NCBI RefSeq assembly: GCF_010560025.1
Contig: NZ_SAIY01000004.1
Span: 248,001-312,000, forward strand
From: Verrucosispora sioxanthis
GTDB lineage: Bacteria > Actinomycetota > Actinomycetes > Mycobacteriales > Micromonosporaceae
Direction of reading: 5' to 3'
Length of the DNA: 64,000 nt
A program made the position numbers and the translations under genes. The notes under the pieces are model-generated. The model saw only the letters and a program-made list of their open reading frames with translations. It was not told the origin of the DNA and ran no database searches. Below are positions 36,210 to 46,352 of this stretch, one piece after another. The number at the start of each line of letters is the position of its first letter. The first letter of the stretch is position 1.

Positions 36210-37856
36210 CTACTGCTTCTCGGCCGGAGCCTCGCCGCTGTAGCGGGTGACCGTCTCGTGCTCGGCCTCGCCCTCCAGCGGCGCCGCCGGCGCCTCGTTG
36301 ATCGTGCGCTCGTCCTCACGGCCGAGGAAGCCCTGCTTGAACTCCGTGACGGCCGAATCGAGGGTGGCGATGATCTCGTCGTCCCACTTGTTGTCGGCGA
36401 TCGCCTGGAGCGTGGCGTTGTGCTTGCGCCGCAGGTGCTCCAGGAACTGGGTCTCGAAGCGCCGCACGTCGCCGACCGGGACGTCGTCCAGCTTGCCCTC
36501 GGTGCCGGCCCAGACGGCCACCACCTGCTCCTGCACCGGGTACGGCGAGTAGTTCGGCTGCTTGAGCAGCTCCACCAGGCGGGCACCGCGGTCCAGCTGG
36601 GCGCGGGAGGCCCTGTCCAGGTCGGATGCGAAGGCGGCGAACGCCTCCAGCTCACGGAACTGGGCCAGGTTCAGCCGCAGCGAACCGGAGACCTTCTTCA
36701 TCGGCTTCACCTGGGCGGCACCGCCGACCCGGGAGACCGAGGTACCGACGTTGATCGCCGGCCGGACGCCCTGGTTGAACAGGTCGGTCTCCAGGAAGAT
36801 CTGGCCGTCGGTGATCGAGATGACGTTCGTCGGGATGAAGGCCGAGATGTCGTTGGCCTTCGTCTCGATGATCGGCAGGCCGGTCATCGAGCCGCCACCC
36901 ATCTCGTCGGAGAGCTTCGCGCAGCGCTCCAGCAGCCGGGAGTGCAGGTAGAAGACGTCACCCGGGTACGCCTCGCGGCCCGGCGGGCGGCGCAGCAGCA
37001 GCGACACGGCACGGTACGCCTCGGCCTGCTTGCTCAGGTCGTCGAAGACCACGAGGACGTGCTTGCCGCCGTACATCCAGTGCTGACCGATGGACGAGCC
37101 GGTGTAGGGGGCGAGGTACTTGAAGCCGGCCGGGTCCGACGCCGGGGAGGCGACGATGGTGGTGTACTCCATCGCGCCCGCCTCCTCAAGGATGCCCTTG
37201 ATGCCGGCGATGGTGGAGGCCTTCTGACCGATGGCGACGTAGATGCAGCGAACCTGCTTCTTCGGGTCGCCGGAGGCCCAGTTCTCGCGCTGGTTGAGGA
37301 TGGTGTCCAGGGCGACGGTGGTCTTGCCGGTCTTCCGGTCACCGATGATCAGCTGCCGCTGGCCCCGGCCGATCGGGGTCATCGCGTCGATGGCCTTGAT
37401 GCCGGTCTGCATCGGCTCGAAGACGGACTGCCGGGCCATCACGTTGGGGGCCTGCAGCTCCAGCTCGCGGTAGCCCTCGTCGGCGATCTCACCGAGACCG
37501 TCGATCGGCTGGCCGAGCGCGTTGACCACGCGGCCCAGGAAGGCGTCGCCCACCGGCACCGAGAGCACCCGGCCGGTGCGCTTGACGCGCTGCCCCTCCT
37601 CCAGCCCGGAGTAGTCGCCGAGGACGACGACACCGATCTCCCGGACGTCGAGGTTCAGCGCCACGCCGAGCGTGCCGTCCTCGAACTCCAGCAGCTCGTT
37701 GGTCATGGTCGAGGGCAGGCCCTCGACGTGGGCGATGCCGTCGCCGGTGTCGGCGACGGTGCCGACCTCCTCACGGGAGACGTCGGGCGAGTAGGAGGAG
37801 ACATAGCGCTCCAGGGCGCCGCGGATCTCCTCCGTCGAGATGGTCAGCTCGGCCAT
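36210..37856 (-). CDS. atpA: F1F0 ATP synthase alpha subunit
   Basis: A 548-residue non-catalytic nucleotide-binding F1 subunit. Walker [10 protein letters not shown] at residues 172-180, the Arg-finger region [12 protein letters not shown] and [17 protein letters not shown] are intact. The last 35 residues form an actinobacterial C-terminal extension ([19 protein letters not shown] and a tail). In mycobacteria a similar extension limits ATP hydrolysis; that role is only inferred here. Confidence 0.97.
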   Translation of the reverse strand: MAELTISTEEIRGALERYVSSYSPDVSREEVGTVADTGDGIAHVEGLPSTMTNELLEFEDGTLGVALNLDVREIGVVVLGDYSGLEEGQRVKRTGRVLSVPVGDAFLGRVVNALGQPIDGLGEIADEGYRELELQAPNVMARQSVFEPMQTGIKAIDAMTPIGRGQRQLIIGDRKTGKTTVALDTILNQRENWASGDPKKQVRCIYVAIGQKASTIAGIKGILEEAGAMEYTTIVASPASDPAGFKYLAPYTGSSIGQHWMYGGKHVLVVFDDLSKQAEAYRAVSLLLRRPPGREAYPGDVFYLHSRLLERCAKLSDEMGGGSMTGLPIIETKANDISAFIPTNVISITDGQIFLETDLFNQGVRPAINVGTSVSRVGGAAQVKPMKKVSGSLRLNLAQFRELEAFAAFASDLDRASRAQLDRGARLVELLKQPNYSPYPVQEQVVAVWAGTEGKLDDVPVGDVRRFETQFLEHLRRKHNATLQAIADNKWDDEIIATLDSAVTEFKQGFLGREDERTINEAPAAPLEGEAEHETVTRYSGEAPAEKQ

Positions 37857-37947
37857 CCTCTGCTTCCTTAAGTATCAGGGGCCCGGGATACCTAGTACCG
37901 ACCGGTCCTCGGGTCGACTGTCTTTCCGGGCGCTTCGCGGGTGCTGG

Positions 37948-38769
37948 TCAGCGCTTCGCGAGCGCGTTGCGGGTCTCGTTGAGGCGGCGCAGGATCGTCC
38001 CGTCGTAGAGGTCCGAACCCACCCGTACGCTCACTCCACCGAGGATCGTCGGGTCAACCGTAAGCTTGACAGCAACCTGTCGATCGTATATGGCGGAAAG
38101 CCGATCGCCCAGGCGCCGCTCCTCCTCCTCGGTGATCGGAGCAGCCACCGTCACGTACGCGACCTGCCGGTCTCGCCGCTCCGCCGCCAACTCCACCAGC
38201 CGGGACAACGCGGCGGTGAACGACCGGCCACCGAAGCCGGCCAGCGCCGCCTCCGCCAACCGCACCGTCACCGGCCGGGCCTTGCCCGTCAGGAGCATCC
38301 CGACCAGTTCGGCCCGCTGCGCCACCGGCGCCATCGGGTCGGACAGGGCGTTGGACAGCTGCGGATCCGCGGCGACCACCTGGCCGAAGCGGAACAGCTC
38401 GTCCTCCACCTCGCCCAGTTCGTCGGCGCGGTCCGCGCTGGCGAGCAGTGCCTGCACACCGAGGCTCTCCGCGCCGTCGAGCAGTTCCGACGGCGCGGAC
38501 CAGCGACCGGCGACGAGGGTCCCGAGCAGGTCGAGCGTGTCCGCGCCGACCTTGCCGGAGAGCACCGAGTTCACCAGGCCGGTGCGGTCCGCACCGGCGC
38601 GGGCCGGGTCGGAGAGCGCCCGGCGCAGCCGAACCTCCCGCCGCAGCAGGTCCGCGACGGCGAGCAGTTCCGCACCGGTGCCGGCCACGGTCGACGGCTC
38701 GGCACCGGCGACGTACTCCTCCAGCCGCGCGAGCGCGGCGGCGTAGGACTCCCGGCTGGCGGCCTGCAT
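37948..38769 (-). CDS. atpH: F1F0 ATP synthase delta subunit
   Basis: A 273-residue OSCP-type delta subunit linking F1 to the peripheral stalk. It is about 90 residues longer than the E. coli form, as usual for actinobacteria. The six-helix N-terminal domain and the C-terminal motif VTVAAPITEEEERRLGD and KLTVDPTILGGVSVRVGSDLYDGTILRRLNE (in pieces) are clear. Its ATG overlaps the atpF stop by one base. Confidence 0.95.
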   Translation of the reverse strand: MQAASRESYAAALARLEEYVAGAEPSTVAGTGAELLAVADLLRREVRLRRALSDPARAGADRTGLVNSVLSGKVGADTLDLLGTLVAGRWSAPSELLDGAESLGVQALLASADRADELGEVEDELFRFGQVVAADPQLSNALSDPMAPVAQRAELVGMLLTGKARPVTVRLAEAALAGFGGRSFTAALSRLVELAAERRDRQVAYVTVAAPITEEEERRLGDRLSAIYDRQVAVKLTVDPTILGGVSVRVGSDLYDGTILRRLNETRNALAKR

Positions 38770-39299
38770 CAGCGGGCCCCCGCGCTCTCAAGGTCGGTGA
38801 GGAACCGCTCGACGGTGCCCTTGCGGCGGGCCTCGTCGGCGAGCGACTCGCCCACGATCCGGCTGGCCAGGTCGACCGCGAGGCCGCCGACCTCCGCGCG
38901 CAGCTCGCGCACGATGGTCTGGCGTTCCACGGCCAGCGACTCCCGGCCGGCGGCGATGATCCGGTCGGACTCCTCCCGGGCCTTGGCCAGGATCTCCGTC
39001 CGGATCGACTCGGCGTCGGCTCGGGCGTCGTCCCGGATCCGGGCCGCCTCGGTACGCACCTCGGCGAGCTGGGCCCGGTACTGCTCCAGCAGCTGGTTGG
39101 CCTCGGCCTGAGCAGCCTCGGCACGCTTGAGGCCGCCCTCGATCGCGTCGACCCGCGCCTGGTACATCGCCTCCATGCGCGGCATCACGAACTTCAGCAG
39201 CACGAAGCAGAGCAGGGCGAAGGCGATCGACCCGATGACGAGCTCCTGCCAGATCGGCACGAGCGGGTGGTGCTCTACACCTTCAGCGGCGACATACAT
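38769..39299 (-). CDS. atpF: F1F0 ATP synthase b subunit
   Basis: A 176-residue peripheral-stalk subunit: a short extracellular tail, one membrane helix (ELVIGSIAFALLCFVLLKFV) and a long Ala/Glu/Arg-rich coiled coil that dimerises and holds delta. A conserved Pro-Arg-Met (MPRMEAMYQAR) marks the exit from the membrane. Coupled to atpH. Confidence 0.95.
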   Translation of the reverse strand: MYVAAEGVEHHPLVPIWQELVIGSIAFALLCFVLLKFVMPRMEAMYQARVDAIEGGLKRAEAAQAEANQLLEQYRAQLAEVRTEAARIRDDARADAESIRTEILAKAREESDRIIAAGRESLAVERQTIVRELRAEVGGLAVDLASRIVGESLADEARRKGTVERFLTDLESAGAR

Positions 39300-39328
39300 G
39301 TCAGACCTCCGGGTCGCGTCGGGCTACG

Positions 39329-39550
39329 TCAGACTGCGAACGCGAGCACCAGGCCGAACAGGGCGAGCGCCTCGACCAGCGCGAAGCCCAGGACCAGCCA
39401 GGTGCGGTTGTAGCCGGCGGACTCCGGCTGGCGGGCGCTGGCCTGGATGTAGGCCGCGAAGACCAGGGCGACACCGATGCCGGGGCCGATGGCGGCGAGA
39501 CCGTAACCGATGGTGTTGACGCTGCCATCGATGGCGGCAATAACGTCCAT
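39329..39550 (-). CDS. atpE: F1F0 ATP synthase c subunit
   Basis: A 73-residue proteolipid with two membrane helices joined by the polar loop SARQPE (Arg-Gln-Pro at 40-42). The proton-carrying carboxylate is Glu60 in [13 protein letters not shown]. Helix 1 has the Gly/Ala-rich packing face ([16 protein letters not shown]). The ring size cannot be read directly. Confidence 0.97.
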   Translation of the reverse strand: MDVIAAIDGSVNTIGYGLAAIGPGIGVALVFAAYIQASARQPESAGYNRTWLVLGFALVEALALFGLVLAFAV

Positions 39551-39645
39551 TGCGGGTATTCCTCCTAGTAGACGCGTGAGTCCTCACGCGTACGCGGTCG
39601 TACCGGAAGCTTGGTCGGGCCGGGCGGCCCGCCGAGGTCTGTGGA

Positions 39646-40425
39646 TCAGTGCCCGTCGGCGAGCGACGTGCCGATGTAGTTGGCGGTCAGGGTGACGAAG
39701 ACGTAGGCCTGCAACAGCGCGACGAGCACCTCGAAGAAGGCCATCAGGATCGCCATCAGGAACGAGAAGACCGAGGTCACCTGGACGAAGACGTTGTCCG
39801 AGGCGAGCATCACGAAGCCGCCGACCGTGAAGACCAGCAGGATCAGGTGCCCGGCGAACATGTTGGCGAAGAGTCGTACCGCCAGCGTGACGGGTCGGTT
39901 GATGAAGTTCTGCAGGAACTCGATCGGGATCAGCAGGACGTGCATCGGCCACGGCACGCCCGGGATGATCAGGCTCTGCTTGAGGTAGCGGCCCAGACCC
40001 TGCTTGCGGACACCGATGTAGAGGTACATCACGTAGGTGATCGCGGCTAGCACGATCGGGAAGGCGATGTGCGAGTTCGGGGAGATCTGCAACCCGGGAG
40101 TGACGCCGAAGAGGTTGGTCACCGCGATGAAGCAGAACAGCACCGTGAAGTAGGGCGCGAACCGGATGCCGTCCTTGCCCATCTGCTCCCGGGCGATGTT
40201 GTCCCGGACCAGACCGTAGATCGACTCGGCCATCCACTGGCCCTTGCTCGGCACCAGCTTCGGGTTCCGGTAGGTGGCCATGAAGAAGATGATCAGAAGC
40301 CCGACGGCCAGCCAGATCATCAGCGTGAACTTCGTGACCCACGGGCCGGCGAGATCCGGCGGGTAGAAGTCTCCGACGCTGGGGGGCCAGGGAAGGCCCT
40401 CTGCGGCGACAAGCTGTCCGCTCAC
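39646..40425 (-). CDS. atpB: F1F0 ATP synthase a subunit
   Basis: A 259-residue membrane subunit forming the proton half-channels. The essential Arg is in LAVRLFANMFAGH; TNLFGVTPG and FEVLVALLQAYVF, with the conserved Glu and Gln of the channel helix, are present. GTG 40425 has GGAGGAT about 9 bases upstream; an in-frame GTG at 40467 abutting the previous stop lacks one. Confidence 0.95.
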   Translation of the reverse strand: MSGQLVAAEGLPWPPSVGDFYPPDLAGPWVTKFTLMIWLAVGLLIIFFMATYRNPKLVPSKGQWMAESIYGLVRDNIAREQMGKDGIRFAPYFTVLFCFIAVTNLFGVTPGLQISPNSHIAFPIVLAAITYVMYLYIGVRKQGLGRYLKQSLIIPGVPWPMHVLLIPIEFLQNFINRPVTLAVRLFANMFAGHLILLVFTVGGFVMLASDNVFVQVTSVFSFLMAILMAFFEVLVALLQAYVFVTLTANYIGTSLADGH

Positions 40426-40467
40426 CGTGTCATCCTCCGCACTCGACAGACCCGCGCGTGCCGGCAC

Positions 40468-40689
40468 TCAGGCACTGAGCCTCTTCATGATCAGGTAGAT
40501 CGCTCCGGCTGCGCCGAGCATCATGCCCACGGCGATTCCGACGCCGGTCGGCAGGCCCAGGAACTCCCCCGCCAACCAGCCGAGGAATCCCCACACCACG
40601 ATGCCGGCGAGCAGGTAGCCGAGGACGGCTCCGGCGACACCTTCCGACGAGTGTTCGTCGGGGCTTCTGCGGTGTGGGTTGTCGGCCAT
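40468..40689 (-). CDS. AtpZ-like F1F0 assembly protein
   Basis: A 73-residue protein with two membrane helices (GAVLGYLLAGIVVWGFLGWLAG; GVGIAVGMMLGAAGAIYLIM) and a glycine-rich GLPTG turn: the AtpZ/AtpI-like fold found at the head of many atp operons, thought to help assembly or cation supply to ATP synthase. First gene of the operon; a TAGTGT box 10 bases upstream of its ATG indicates an almost leaderless transcript. Confidence 0.8.
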   Translation of the reverse strand: MADNPHRRSPDEHSSEGVAGAVLGYLLAGIVVWGFLGWLAGEFLGLPTGVGIAVGMMLGAAGAIYLIMKRLSA

Positions 40690-40699
40690 GACGAGGCGA

Positions 40700-40728
40700 A
40701 CACTATCAGCCGGGTGTTTCGCGAGTGT
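40700..40728 (-). promoter_or_regulatory. Probable promoter of the main atp operon
   Basis: TAGTGT (40705-40700, minus strand) lies 10 bases before the first ATG; the -35 region (ACACTC) is poor. It follows the terminator at 40799-40820, so the atp operon proper seems to start here. Confidence 0.45.
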
Positions 40729-40798
40729 GCGGCACCCCCCACACTGCGAGCAGCGTGCGGGCGGCGGGTGCGGCGCGTCAAGCCGGGGTTAGCCTACT

Positions 40799-40820
40799 CC
40801 TGTCCGGCCAGCCGGACAGG
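40799..40820 (-). terminator. Hairpin terminator after the AtpI-like gene
   Basis: CCTGTCCGGC and its exact complement with a 2-base loop, 35 bases past the stop of the AtpI-like gene and upstream of the atp operon promoter. Symmetric, without a T-run. Confidence 0.6.
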
Positions 40821-40854
40821 CCGACGAAACGCCGGGGAAACTCCAGCCGTACGG

Positions 40855-41325
40855 TCAGTGATCCGACGGACGGTCCACGCTGGGCAGCGGGGAACGCAAC
40901 GCCCAGGTCAGGTGGGCACCGGTCCACACCACCACGGCCGCGATGATGGCCGCACCCATGTCCGGCAGCCCCGGCCAGCCGGTGGCCGCCACGGCCGCCA
41001 TCGCCACCCCCAGGATGACGATCTTCGTGGCGTAGGTGACCAACCCCACCGACATGATCAGTCGCGGGTGGACCGCGTCCGCCCAGGCCACCGAGAGACC
41101 CGAGATCAGGTAGCTGACGACCACCAGGGCGATGCCGGCGGCCACCCCCGCCGCACCGGTCGGGCCGCGCAGCACGGCGGCGGCCGGCACCGCGACCACG
41201 GCCAGCGCGGCACAGGCCAGCAGCGGCAGGCGCAGGTACGGCAGCCGGGCACGGATGGCGCCGGGTTCCCCGGCCCGGGGCGCAGTCGCCCAGGGTACGC
41301 CGGATCCCTCCGGGGGCGCGCTCAT
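40855..41325 (-). CDS. AtpI/UncI-like membrane protein
   Basis: A 156-residue protein with a hydrophilic tail and four membrane helices ([78 protein letters not shown]). The layout and its position before the atp genes match the poorly conserved ATP synthase protein I. Its ATG overlaps the glyA stop by four bases, so it is made with glyA rather than with the atp operon, from which a terminator separates it. Confidence 0.65.
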   Translation of the reverse strand: MSAPPEGSGVPWATAPRAGEPGAIRARLPYLRLPLLACAALAVVAVPAAAVLRGPTGAAGVAAGIALVVVSYLISGLSVAWADAVHPRLIMSVGLVTYATKIVILGVAMAAVAATGWPGLPDMGAAIIAAVVVWTGAHLTWALRSPLPSVDRPSDH

Positions 41326-42608
41326 CGGGGGTACGCCGGGAACTCGGCCGCCAGTTCGGCCGCGTCGGCGGCGATCCGGGCCAACTCGTCGACGCCACCC
41401 GGGGCGGACGGGTCGGTCCGCACCGCCCGGGCGATCAGCACGGCGACCTGACGCATCTGCGCCTCCCCCATGCCCTGGGTGGTGACGCTGGGCGTACCCA
41501 CTCGAATCCCGGAGGCGACAAACGGTTTCTGCGGGTCGTACGGGATCGCGTTCTTGTTCAACGTGATGGTCGCCGCGTCGCACCGCGCCTCCGCCTCGGC
41601 GCCGGTGACCCCGATCTCCCGCAGGTCGATCAGAGCCAGGTGGGTGTCGGTGCCGCCGGAGACCGGGCGCATCCCCTCGGCGGCCAGCCCGGCGGCGAGC
41701 GCCCGGGCGTTCGCCACCACCTGCGCGGCGTAACTGCGGTACGCCGGTTGCGCCGCCTCGTGCAGCGCGACCGCCTTGGCCGCCACGGCGTGCATCAGCG
41801 GGCCGCCCTGGGTGAACGGGAAGACCGCCTTGTCGATCCGCTCGGCCACCGCCTCCCGGCAGAGGATCATGCCGCCGCGCGGGCCGCGCAGCACCTTGTG
41901 GGTGGTCGCGCAGACCACGTCGGCGTACGGCACCGGCGACGGGATCGCCTGCCCGGCGACCAGCCCGATGAAGTGCGCGGCATCCACCATCAGGTACGCG
42001 CCCACCTCGTCGGCGATCTCCCGGAACCGGGCGAAGTCGATCAGCCGTGGGTACGCGGTCGCCCCACAGATGATCATCTTTGGCTGGTGGGTGCGGGCGA
42101 GATCCCGTACCTCGTCGTAGTCGATCAGCTCGGTGTCCTGCCGGACGGTGTAGCCGACGGGTTTGAACCACCGGCCGGAGAAGTTCACCCGGCTGCCGTG
42201 GGTGAGGTGCCCGCCGTGCGGCAGCTCCATCGCCAGCACCGTGTCACCCGGCTGGACCAGCGCGGCGTACGCGGCCAGGTTGGCGCTCGCGCCGGAGTGC
42301 GGCTGAAGGTTGGCGTGCTCGGCGCCGAAAAGGTCCTTCGCCCGGGCGATGCCGAGCTCCTCGGCCCGGTCCACCTGCGCGCAGCCGCCGTAGTAGCGCC
42401 GGCCCGGATAGCCCTCGGCGTACTTGTTGGTGAGCGTCGAGCCCAGCGCCGCCAGCACGGCCGGCGAGGTGAGGTTCTCGCTGGCGATCAGCTGCAACCC
42501 GCCGCGCAGCCGGTCCAGCTCGCCCAGCACCACCTCCGCGATCTCCGGGTCGGCCGTGCTGAGCTGCTCGAAGTCCGGCCCCCAGAAGGTGCCCTCGGCG
42601 GTCTCCAC
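41322..42608 (-). CDS. glyA: Serine hydroxymethyltransferase
   Basis: A 428-residue PLP enzyme that converts serine and tetrahydrofolate to glycine and methylene-tetrahydrofolate. Substrate and cofactor motifs: [45 protein letters not shown], the PLP lysine in [16 protein letters not shown] (about residue 238) and [19 protein letters not shown] 42608 lies 8 bases after a TAGACT box without a ribosome binding site, so it is probably leaderless. Longer in-frame readings add Arg/Pro-rich residues unlike the family. Co-transcribed with the AtpI-like gene. Confidence 0.94.
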   Translation of the reverse strand: METAEGTFWGPDFEQLSTADPEIAEVVLGELDRLRGGLQLIASENLTSPAVLAALGSTLTNKYAEGYPGRRYYGGCAQVDRAEELGIARAKDLFGAEHANLQPHSGASANLAAYAALVQPGDTVLAMELPHGGHLTHGSRVNFSGRWFKPVGYTVRQDTELIDYDEVRDLARTHQPKMIICGATAYPRLIDFARFREIADEVGAYLMVDAAHFIGLVAGQAIPSPVPYADVVCATTHKVLRGPRGGMILCREAVAERIDKAVFPFTQGGPLMHAVAAKAVALHEAAQPAYRSYAAQVVANARALAAGLAAEGMRPVSGGTDTHLALIDLREIGVTGAEAEARCDAATITLNKNAIPYDPQKPFVASGIRVGTPSVTTQGMGEAQMRQVAVLIARAVRTDPSAPGGVDELARIAADAAELAAEFPAYPR

Positions 42609-42616
42609 AGCGCCAG

Positions 42617-42622
42617 AGTCTA
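42617..42622 (-). promoter_or_regulatory. -10 box of leaderless glyA
   Basis: TAGACT on the minus strand, 8 bases before GTG 42608. Confidence 0.55.
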
Positions 42623-42642
42623 GGAGACCGCAGACTGGAGGC

Positions 42643-44136
42643 GTGAGATGCCTGGTGACCGGAGCAACCGGATACATCGGCGGGCGCCTGGCGCCACGCC
42701 TGCTGGCCGAGGGATACGCGGTGCGCTGCCTGGCGCGGCGGGCCAATCGGCTGCGCGACGTGCCGTGGGCCGCGCAGGTCGAGGTGGTCGAGGGCGACCT
42801 GAGCCGGCCGGAGAGCCTGGCCGGGGTCTTCGACGGCGTCGACGTGGCGTACTACCTGGTGCACTCGCTCGGCCAGGCCGGCTTCGAGGCCGCCGACCGA
42901 CAGGCCGCGACAACCTTCGCCGAGGCGGCCCGCGCCGCGGGCGTACGCCGGATCGTCTACCTGGGTGGGCCGGAGCCGGCGCCCGACGACGTCGCCTCGG
43001 CGCACCTGCGCTCCCGCGCCGAGGTGGCGCGGATCCTGCTGGACAGCGGCGTGCCGACGGTGGTGCTGCGGGCAGCTGTGATCATCGGTTCCGGTTCGGC
43101 GTCGTTCGAGATGCTGCGTTACCTGACCGAGCGGCTGCCGGTGATGGTCACTCCGCGCTGGGTCAGCAACCGGATCCAACCGATCGCGGTCCGCGACGTG
43201 CTGCGCTACCTGGTCGGCTGCGCGGCGCTGCCGCCGGAGGTCGACCGGGCCTTCGACATCGCCGGTCCGGATGTGCTGACCTTCGGCGACATGATGCAGC
43301 GCTACGCCCGGGTCGCCGGGCTCTCCCGCCGTCTCCTGCTGCCGGTACGGCCGCTGACGCCCACGCTGTCGTCGTACTGGGTGGGACTGGTCACCCCGGT
43401 GCCGAACGCGCTCGCCCGGCCGTTGGTGGAGAGCCTGGTGCACGAGGCGGTCGCGCACGAACACGACATCGCGGAGTACCTGCCGGACCCGCCGGACGGG
43501 CTCACCGGTTTCGACCGGGCCGTCGACCTGGCGCTGGCCAAGGTGCGCGACGCCGAGGTGGAGACCCGGTGGTCGAACGCGGCCGGTGCGGACGCCCCCG
43601 CCGAGCCGCTGCCGAGCGACCCGCACTGGAGCGGCGGCACCGCCTACACCGACCTGCGGGAGCAGACGGTGGCGGCCCCGCCGGAGGCGTTGTGGCAGGT
43701 GATCGAGGGGGTCGGCGGGGAGAACGGCTGGTACTCGTTCCCGCTCGCCTGGTCCGTGCGCGGCTGGTTGGACCGGCTGGTCGGCGGGGTGGGGCTGCGG
43801 CGGGGCCGGCGTCACCCGCACCAGTTGCGGGTCGGCGAGGCACTTGACTTCTGGCGGGTGGAGGAGATCGTCCCCGGCGAACTGCTGCGGCTGCGCGCCG
43901 AGATGCGGCTGCCCGGCCGGGCCTGGCTGGAGATGCGGGTGCAGACCGACGACGCGGGACAGGTCAGCTACCGGCAGCGGGCGGTCTTCCTGCCCCGGGG
44001 TCTGGTCGGGCACGCGTACTGGGCTGCGGTGACGCCGTTCCACGCGGTGGTCTTCGGTGGGATGGCCCGCAACATCGCCGAGGGTGCCGAGCGGTTGGCG
44101 GCGGCCGCCCCGGTCCGCGGACCGGCCGCAGGCTGA
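42643..44136 (+). CDS. NAD(P)-binding SDR protein with C-terminal DUF2867 domain
   Basis: A 497-residue two-domain protein. Residues 1-300 are an extended/atypical SDR Rossmann domain beginning [17 protein letters not shown], with [19 protein letters not shown] and VYLGGPEP; this is the NmrA-like or complex-I-subunit-like subclass that often lacks the catalytic Tyr-Lys pair. Residues about 330-490 are DUF2867, a START/polyketide-cyclase-like lipid-binding fold. Function unknown. GTG 42643 has TGGAGG immediately upstream. Divergent from glyA. Confidence 0.85.
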   Translation: MRCLVTGATGYIGGRLAPRLLAEGYAVRCLARRANRLRDVPWAAQVEVVEGDLSRPESLAGVFDGVDVAYYLVHSLGQAGFEAADRQAATTFAEAARAAGVRRIVYLGGPEPAPDDVASAHLRSRAEVARILLDSGVPTVVLRAAVIIGSGSASFEMLRYLTERLPVMVTPRWVSNRIQPIAVRDVLRYLVGCAALPPEVDRAFDIAGPDVLTFGDMMQRYARVAGLSRRLLLPVRPLTPTLSSYWVGLVTPVPNALARPLVESLVHEAVAHEHDIAEYLPDPPDGLTGFDRAVDLALAKVRDAEVETRWSNAAGADAPAEPLPSDPHWSGGTAYTDLREQTVAAPPEALWQVIEGVGGENGWYSFPLAWSVRGWLDRLVGGVGLRRGRRHPHQLRVGEALDFWRVEEIVPGELLRLRAEMRLPGRAWLEMRVQTDDAGQVSYRQRAVFLPRGLVGHAYWAAVTPFHAVVFGGMARNIAEGAERLAAAAPVRGPAAG

Positions 44137-44141
44137 GGCGG

Positions 44142-46256
44142 TCAGTTGCCGGTGCGCTGCCCGGTGACCCGCCAGGCGGTCGTCTCGCTCGGCGGCACGA
44201 AGTCGCGGACCGGCTCGTCGCGCAGGGCGAAGGAGAGGATCTCCCCGACCGCCTCCACCATGGCGGTCTGCACCGCCCGGCCGACGGCGTCGCGCGGCTC
44301 GTCGGGGTTGGCCGCCATCGCCGCCACCGCCACCTGCGGGGTGAGGGCCACGACCGTCTCCGTGGCGTACCGCTCGGAGCTGCCCGTCTTGCCCACCACC
44401 GGCCGGCCGAGCTGACCGCGCAGCTCGGTCGCCGTGCCGCCGGCGCAGCCCTGGTACATGGACTGGTCGCCGACCGGGCAGCGGGCGGCGTCCACCGCCG
44501 CCCGGGCCACGTCGACGTCGAGCACCTGCCGGCAGTCCGGCTGCCCGGCGGCCACCCGGCGGCCGTCCGCGTCGGTGATCGAGGTGACCGGCGTGGGCGC
44601 GCACCAGGTGCCCTCCGCGCCCAACGTCGCGTACGCACCAGCCAGGTCGAGCGGGGTGGTCGCGGACACCCCCAGGGTGAACGGACCCCACTCCCGGGCG
44701 CCGTGCCGGGCCAGTTGGGCGTCGTCCTCGGCCCGGAACACGATGCCGAGCCGTTCGGCCATCTCCACCACCCGGTCCGCCCCGACCCGCTCGGTGAGCC
44801 AGGCGAAGTACGTGTTGACCGAGTCGCCGAAGGCGGTCCACATGTCGTGCCGGCCGCTCATCGAGGCGCTGGCGTTCTGCGGACACCAGTACCCGCCGCA
44901 GCTCGCCTCGGTGCCGCTGACCCGGAAGTCGGTCACGATCCGCCGAGGCGCGTCGTAGACCGTGTTCAGGGGGAGTCCGGCCTCCAGCGCGGCCAGCATG
45001 GTGAAGAGCTTGAACGTGGAACCGCCCTGGTAGCCGACGATGGTGCCGCCGCCGGCGACGAGTTGGTTGACGGTGTTGGGGTGGTTCTGCTGCCCGCCGG
45101 GGTTCGCGGCCACGCTGTAGGTGCGGTTCACCGACATGGCGAGCACCCGCCCGGTGCCGGGCTGGACCACCGCGGTCGGCATGGCGTGTGGGTGCTCGGC
45201 CGGGTAGATCCGCCGCACCTGTTCGGTGGTGGCCCGCTGCACACCGGGGTCGAGCGAGGAGACGATGCTGAACCCGCCCCGGCGCAGGGTGCGTTGCCGC
45301 TCGTCGACGCTGCCGCCGAACGCCTTCTGGCTGTTCCACCACCGGGTGAACCAGTCGCAGAAGAAGCCCCAGTCGTTGTGCCCCTCGGGCACTGCGGTGC
45401 AGTCGTTCGGTGTCTCGCTGGGCCGCAGGTTCAACGGCTGGGCCGCGATCCGGGCCGCCTCCTCCGGCGCGGCCACGCCCGATTCGACCATCCGGTCCAG
45501 CACGTAGCCGCGCCGGGCGGTCGCGCTGTCGGCGTCGCCGTTTATCGGGTCGTCGCTGTCCGGGGAGCGGACCAGCCCGGCCAGCAGCGCCGCCTGGGCC
45601 AGCGTGAGCTTCGCCGGTGCGGTGGAGAAGTACCGCTTGCTGGCGGCGGCGATGCCGTACGCGCCGGCGCCGAAGTACGCGATGTTCAGGTAACGGGCAA
45701 GGATCTGCTCCTTGGTCAGCTCCCGCTCCAGCGCCAGCGCGTACCGGATCTCCTGGATCTTGCGGGCGGTACTCACCTCGGTGGCCGCGGCGCGTTGCGC
45801 CTCGCTGAGCCGGGGGTCGGTGCTCAACACGTTGCGGACGTACTGCATGGTCAGCGTGGAGGCGCCCTGCCGGGTGGCGCCGTCGCGCCGGTTGGCGGTG
45901 AAGGCGCGCACGATGCCCCGCAGGTCCACCCCGCTGTGCTCGTGGAAGCGGGCGTCCTCGGCGGCGATGATGGCCTGCCGCATCACCGGCGCCACCTCGT
46001 CCAGCGGCACGTCCACCCGGTCCTCCTGGTAGAAGGAGGTGATCAGCGTGGTGCCGTCGCTGGCGTACAGGTTCGATCGTTGGGCCGTCGGCGGTGTCCG
46101 CAGCGTGTTGGGCAGCTCCGCGTAGGGCGCGGAGAGCGCCGAGAATCCGATGCCGAACACCAGCGCGGCCGGCAGCGCCGCCACCGCCAGCACCAGGCCG
46201 GCAAGCGTGCCGGCCAGCAGGACGGTGAACATCTTCGGCAGGAACGCCCGGGTCAT
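44142..46256 (-). CDS. Class A penicillin-binding protein (transglycosylase/transpeptidase)
   Basis: A 704-residue bifunctional peptidoglycan synthase. One N-terminal membrane anchor (FTVLLAGTLAGLVLAVAALPA), then a glycosyltransferase 51 domain with catalytic Glu100 in IIAAEDARFHEHSGVD and RQGASTLTMQYVRN, then the transpeptidase with GGSTFKLFT (Ser near 410), SVNTY and KTGSS (near 622). Several Cys in the C-terminal part (CGGYWC, CRQV, CPVGD, CAGG) are unusual and could form extracellular disulfides. ATG 46256 has GGGGAG. Convergent with the SDR gene. Confidence 0.94.
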   Translation of the reverse strand: MTRAFLPKMFTVLLAGTLAGLVLAVAALPAALVFGIGFSALSAPYAELPNTLRTPPTAQRSNLYASDGTTLITSFYQEDRVDVPLDEVAPVMRQAIIAAEDARFHEHSGVDLRGIVRAFTANRRDGATRQGASTLTMQYVRNVLSTDPRLSEAQRAAATEVSTARKIQEIRYALALERELTKEQILARYLNIAYFGAGAYGIAAASKRYFSTAPAKLTLAQAALLAGLVRSPDSDDPINGDADSATARRGYVLDRMVESGVAAPEEAARIAAQPLNLRPSETPNDCTAVPEGHNDWGFFCDWFTRWWNSQKAFGGSVDERQRTLRRGGFSIVSSLDPGVQRATTEQVRRIYPAEHPHAMPTAVVQPGTGRVLAMSVNRTYSVAANPGGQQNHPNTVNQLVAGGGTIVGYQGGSTFKLFTMLAALEAGLPLNTVYDAPRRIVTDFRVSGTEASCGGYWCPQNASASMSGRHDMWTAFGDSVNTYFAWLTERVGADRVVEMAERLGIVFRAEDDAQLARHGAREWGPFTLGVSATTPLDLAGAYATLGAEGTWCAPTPVTSITDADGRRVAAGQPDCRQVLDVDVARAAVDAARCPVGDQSMYQGCAGGTATELRGQLGRPVVGKTGSSERYATETVVALTPQVAVAAMAANPDEPRDAVGRAVQTAMVEAVGEILSFALRDEPVRDFVPPSETTAWRVTGQRTGN

Positions 46257-46352
46257 CAGCTCTCCCCGCAGGAGCCGTCAGGACTCCCCCAGGATGGCGC
46301 TAATCACCCTTTCTGCCGCGCCTTTCCCCCAAACCCGGATGAAATTCGCCGA

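Noticed and set aside
42244..45342. Open frame of about 1,030 codons on the minus strand over the SDR gene
   Set aside because: Shadow of the SDR and PBP genes; it also merges out-of-frame PBP and glyA text.
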